A stretch of DNA of 25,746 nucleotides, from NCBI GenBank assembly GCA_964479445.1, contig CAYZMH010000051.1, positions 1 through 25,746 of the forward strand, in the 5' to 3' direction. Each line of letters starts with the position of its first letter. Position 1 is the first letter of the stretch. Origin of the DNA: CAYZMH01 sp964479445. Lineage in GTDB: Bacteria; Bacteroidota; Bacteroidia; Bacteroidales; GCA-2748055. Positions 23,645-25,746 of the stretch are shown here, one piece after another. The position numbers and the translations under genes are program-made. Below the pieces are notes generated by a model. The model ran no database searches. It had not been told where the DNA came from and saw nothing but the letters and a program-made list of their open reading frames with translations.

Positions 23645-24435
23645 TGAAACGTATCGTACATATTGTCCTCTGGCTGGCATTGGCCGCATGGTTTGCTTTG
23701 ATTATGGGATTTGTTTCCAGGAGCAAGGCAGATGTGCTCTGCAGCCGACTGGATATTGATATATCAGACTCGGCTACGGTGCGGTTCATTACATCGGTGC
23801 AGGTGCGCGAGTTGATTGGGAAACCAGAATGGGAGGTACAGGGGTATCCCCTGGATGAGATCAGGACCCGGGAGCTGGAAAAAAGCCTGGAAACCAATCC
23901 GTTTATTCGCAATGCCGAAGTGTTCACCACGGTGGATGGGGTCCTGCATGTGGATATTCTTCAACGGACACCGCTGATGCGGATAATGCCCGGCGGTGAG
24001 CCCGGTTACTATCTTGACCGGGAGGGATATATCCTTCCCCTGAAAAGTGATTACTCCCCGAACGTATTGCTGGTAACCGGTGATATTCATCTTTCGGAGA
24101 AGACCATGGAGAACGGGATTATCCCCGCTGAGCCGGCTCCGGGAACGGAGGCCGGGGCAGAGGTCGGCATGCTCCTGGATGCTGCCTCATATATAGCCGG
24201 TCACCCGTTCTGGAAGCACCAGGTAGTACAGCTCTACCGGGCACGCAACGGTGATTACGAAATTATTCCCCGTGTGGGAGCACACCAGATCATCCTGGGT
24301 AACCTGGAGGGGTATGATACCAAGCTGAGAAATCTGAAATTATTATATGATCAGGGACTGTCCCGCCACGGGTGGAACAGCTATGATCGGATCAATTTAA
24401 AATATTCTAATCAGGTAATTTGTAAAAAACGTTAA
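23641..24435 (+). CDS. ftsQ: Cell-division protein FtsQ/DivIB
   Basis: A 264-aa bitopic membrane protein of the divisome. It has a short cytoplasmic start (MMKRIVH), one transmembrane helix (about 7-25, IVLWLALAAWFALIMGF), then a periplasmic POTRA-like domain with SVQVRELIG and ELEKSLETNPFIRNAEVFTT. A beta domain follows, with GVLHVDILQRTPLMRI and GYYLDREGYILPL. It would bind FtsL/FtsB and control septal synthesis. The sequence is divergent from proteobacterial FtsQ, as usual in this phylum; topology and place between murC and ftsA support the call. The frame is open to a TTG at 23626, but the ATG at 23641 gives an ATGA overlap with murC and is preferred. Confidence 0.9.
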   Translation: MMKRIVHIVLWLALAAWFALIMGFVSRSKADVLCSRLDIDISDSATVRFITSVQVRELIGKPEWEVQGYPLDEIRTRELEKSLETNPFIRNAEVFTTVDGVLHVDILQRTPLMRIMPGGEPGYYLDREGYILPLKSDYSPNVLLVTGDIHLSEKTMENGIIPAEPAPGTEAGAEVGMLLDAASYIAGHPFWKHQVVQLYRARNGDYEIIPRVGAHQIILGNLEGYDTKLRNLKLLYDQGLSRHGWNSYDRINLKYSNQVICKKR

Positions 24436-24437
24436 CT

Positions 24438-25746
24438 ATGGCTCAACAAGATCGTATTGTCGCAGCAATTGATATTGGCACAACCAAGATCGTAAGTCTG
24501 GTTGGCCGGTTCAACGAGCACGACCGCCTGGAAGTGCTGGGAATCAGCCGTTCTCCTTCAAAAGGAGTGAAAAGGGGTGTGGTGCTAAACATTGAAGATA
24601 CCGTAAATGCCATCCAGAATACCGTGGATGATGCCCGTAAGCAATCGGGCCTGAGTTTTAAAGAGGTGTTTGTGGGCATTGCCGGTCAGCACATCAAATC
24701 GGTCAGGAACCGTGGCTATATCAACCGGGACTCTTACGAGGATGAGATCACCCGGGAGGATCTGCAACGGCTGATCAATGATATGTACAAGATCCCCGTG
24801 GATGTGGGGGAGGAGATCATTCATGTCCTGCCCCAGAATTATATCGTGGATAACGAAACCGGGGTCAAGCACCCGGTGGGCATGTCGGGGAAGCGGCTGG
24901 AGGCCAATTTTCACATTGTGATCGGTCAGATCTCTTCGGCCCGCAATATCGAAAAGTGCATCAACCGGGTCGGACTCGATGTGCACCAGCTGATCCTTGA
25001 ACCGCTGGCTTCCAGTGCGGCGGTCCTTACCGAGGACGAAAAAGAGGCCGGGGTAGCGCTGGTGGATATCGGTGGCGGAACCACTGATGTGGCGGTTTAC
25101 TACGACGATGTGATTCGTCATACCGCGGTTATTCCCTTTGGGGGTAACGTGGTTACCCGCGATATCAAAGAGGGGTGTGCCATTCTCCAGCGCCAGGCGG
25201 AATCGCTGAAGATGCAGTTTGGTTCTGCCCTTGGCGATCTGGCCCAGGAGGACAAGGTAGTGACCATCCCGGGTATTTCAGGGAGGGATCCGAAAGAGAT
25301 CAGTTTCAGGAGCCTGGCCTATATTATCCAGTCCCGTATGGAAGAGATCATTGATGCCGTGGTCTATGAGATTGAGAATTCGGGATATATGGATAAGCTG
25401 AGTGCAGGCATTGTCTTAACCGGGGGAGGTGCCATGCTCAAGAACCTGAATCAGCTGGTGAAGTTCAAAACCGGGATGGATGTCCGCATCGGGTTCCCCA
25501 GCGAGTGCCTTGCGGCCGACACCCCGGATGAGGTGAACCAGCCAATGTACAGCACCTCCATTGGCTTGTTGCAGAAAGGAATGGAGGTCTACCTGGAGCG
25601 GAAAGAGCATGCCACGGTAGAGACCCTGGAGGGAGAAGAAGAGGAGGAAGCCGGAGATCTGCATGAAGAGCGGAAACCGGGAAAAAGCCGGTTGCGCAGG
25701 GGTAAGATCCTTGAGAATCTGAAAAATACCCTGAGCGATATTTTCG
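24438..25746 (+). CDS. ftsA: Cell-division protein FtsA, C-terminal end cut by the window
   Basis: An actin-like ATPase that anchors FtsZ to the membrane. At least 436 residues are encoded and no stop occurs before the window ends. The phosphate-1 loop is AAIDIGTTKIVSLVG. The SHS2/1C region includes GVVLNIEDTVNAIQNTVDDA and VFVGIAGQHIKS. The phosphate-2 motif is ALVDIGGGTTDVAVYY and the adenosine motif GIVLTGGGAMLKNL. After about residue 390 an acidic linker (ETLEGEEEEEAGD) leads to KSRLRRGKILENLKNTLSDI. This looks like the basic, amphipathic helix that binds FtsA to the membrane, so the protein probably ends soon after the edge. Its start is two bases after the ftsQ stop. ftsZ is expected next but is not in view. 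Confidence 0.96.
   Translation, partial: MAQQDRIVAAIDIGTTKIVSLVGRFNEHDRLEVLGISRSPSKGVKRGVVLNIEDTVNAIQNTVDDARKQSGLSFKEVFVGIAGQHIKSVRNRGYINRDSYEDEITREDLQRLINDMYKIPVDVGEEIIHVLPQNYIVDNETGVKHPVGMSGKRLEANFHIVIGQISSARNIEKCINRVGLDVHQLILEPLASSAAVLTEDEKEAGVALVDIGGGTTDVAVYYDDVIRHTAVIPFGGNVVTRDIKEGCAILQRQAESLKMQFGSALGDLAQEDKVVTIPGISGRDPKEISFRSLAYIIQSRMEEIIDAVVYEIENSGYMDKLSAGIVLTGGGAMLKNLNQLVKFKTGMDVRIGFPSECLAADTPDEVNQPMYSTSIGLLQKGMEVYLERKEHATVETLEGEEEEEAGDLHEERKPGKSRLRRGKILENLKNTLSDIF

Overview
The window looks like a chromosomal segment from a member of the Bacteroidota, probably of the Bacteroidales. Three things point there. The division/cell-wall cluster has the Bacteroidota gene order and lacks murF, ddl and murB. 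A glycine-lipid acyltransferase pair of the GlsA/GlsB type is present. Upstream of many genes there are perfect or near-perfect TAnnTTTG -7 elements, with A-rich leaders instead of strong Shine-Dalgarno sequences. Nothing marks it as mobile: I see no transposase, integrase, tRNA, rRNA or CRISPR array.

Left part (1-9975), mostly housekeeping genes in short units on both strands. A truncated tadA-like deaminase (minus) diverges from aspS (plus). A STAS-domain protein follows and converges on miaB (minus). A 428-bp gene-free stretch carrying an imperfect ~52-bp direct repeat leads to a LiaF-like membrane protein and yebC. Next come a PAS histidine kinase with a cysteine cluster and an unrecognised six-helix membrane protein, both minus. 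A secreted SPOR-domain protein and an unusually long PurF-like enzyme (both plus) complete this part.

Middle part (9956-12056). glsB and glsA (minus, ATGA overlap) form a likely lipid-synthesis operon. The end of glsB overlaps the end of the PurF-like gene by 20 bp. A 203-bp divergent intergenic region separates glsA from mraZ. It holds a doubled -7 element for glsA and a striking array of five 10-bp units just upstream of mraZ, which I read as the MraZ operator.

Right part (12057-25746), the dcw cluster, all plus and almost without gaps: mraZ, rsmH, ftsL-like, ftsI (with PASTA domain), murE (meso-DAP type), mraY, murD, ftsW, murG, murC, ftsQ, ftsA (cut by the window edge). Most junctions overlap by 1-17 bp or are separated by 2-10 bp, so translational coupling is likely. 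Together these genes make lipid II (MurE, MurD, MurC, MraY, MurG), polymerise and cross-link it at the septum (FtsW, FtsI), and assemble the divisome (FtsL, FtsQ, FtsA).

I did not find a clearly new system. The observations most worth a second look are the PurF-like enzyme with a changed oxyanion motif, the changed catalytic blocks in the GlsA-like acyltransferase, the phased MraZ operator beside the glsAB promoter, and the cysteine cluster in the histidine kinase.
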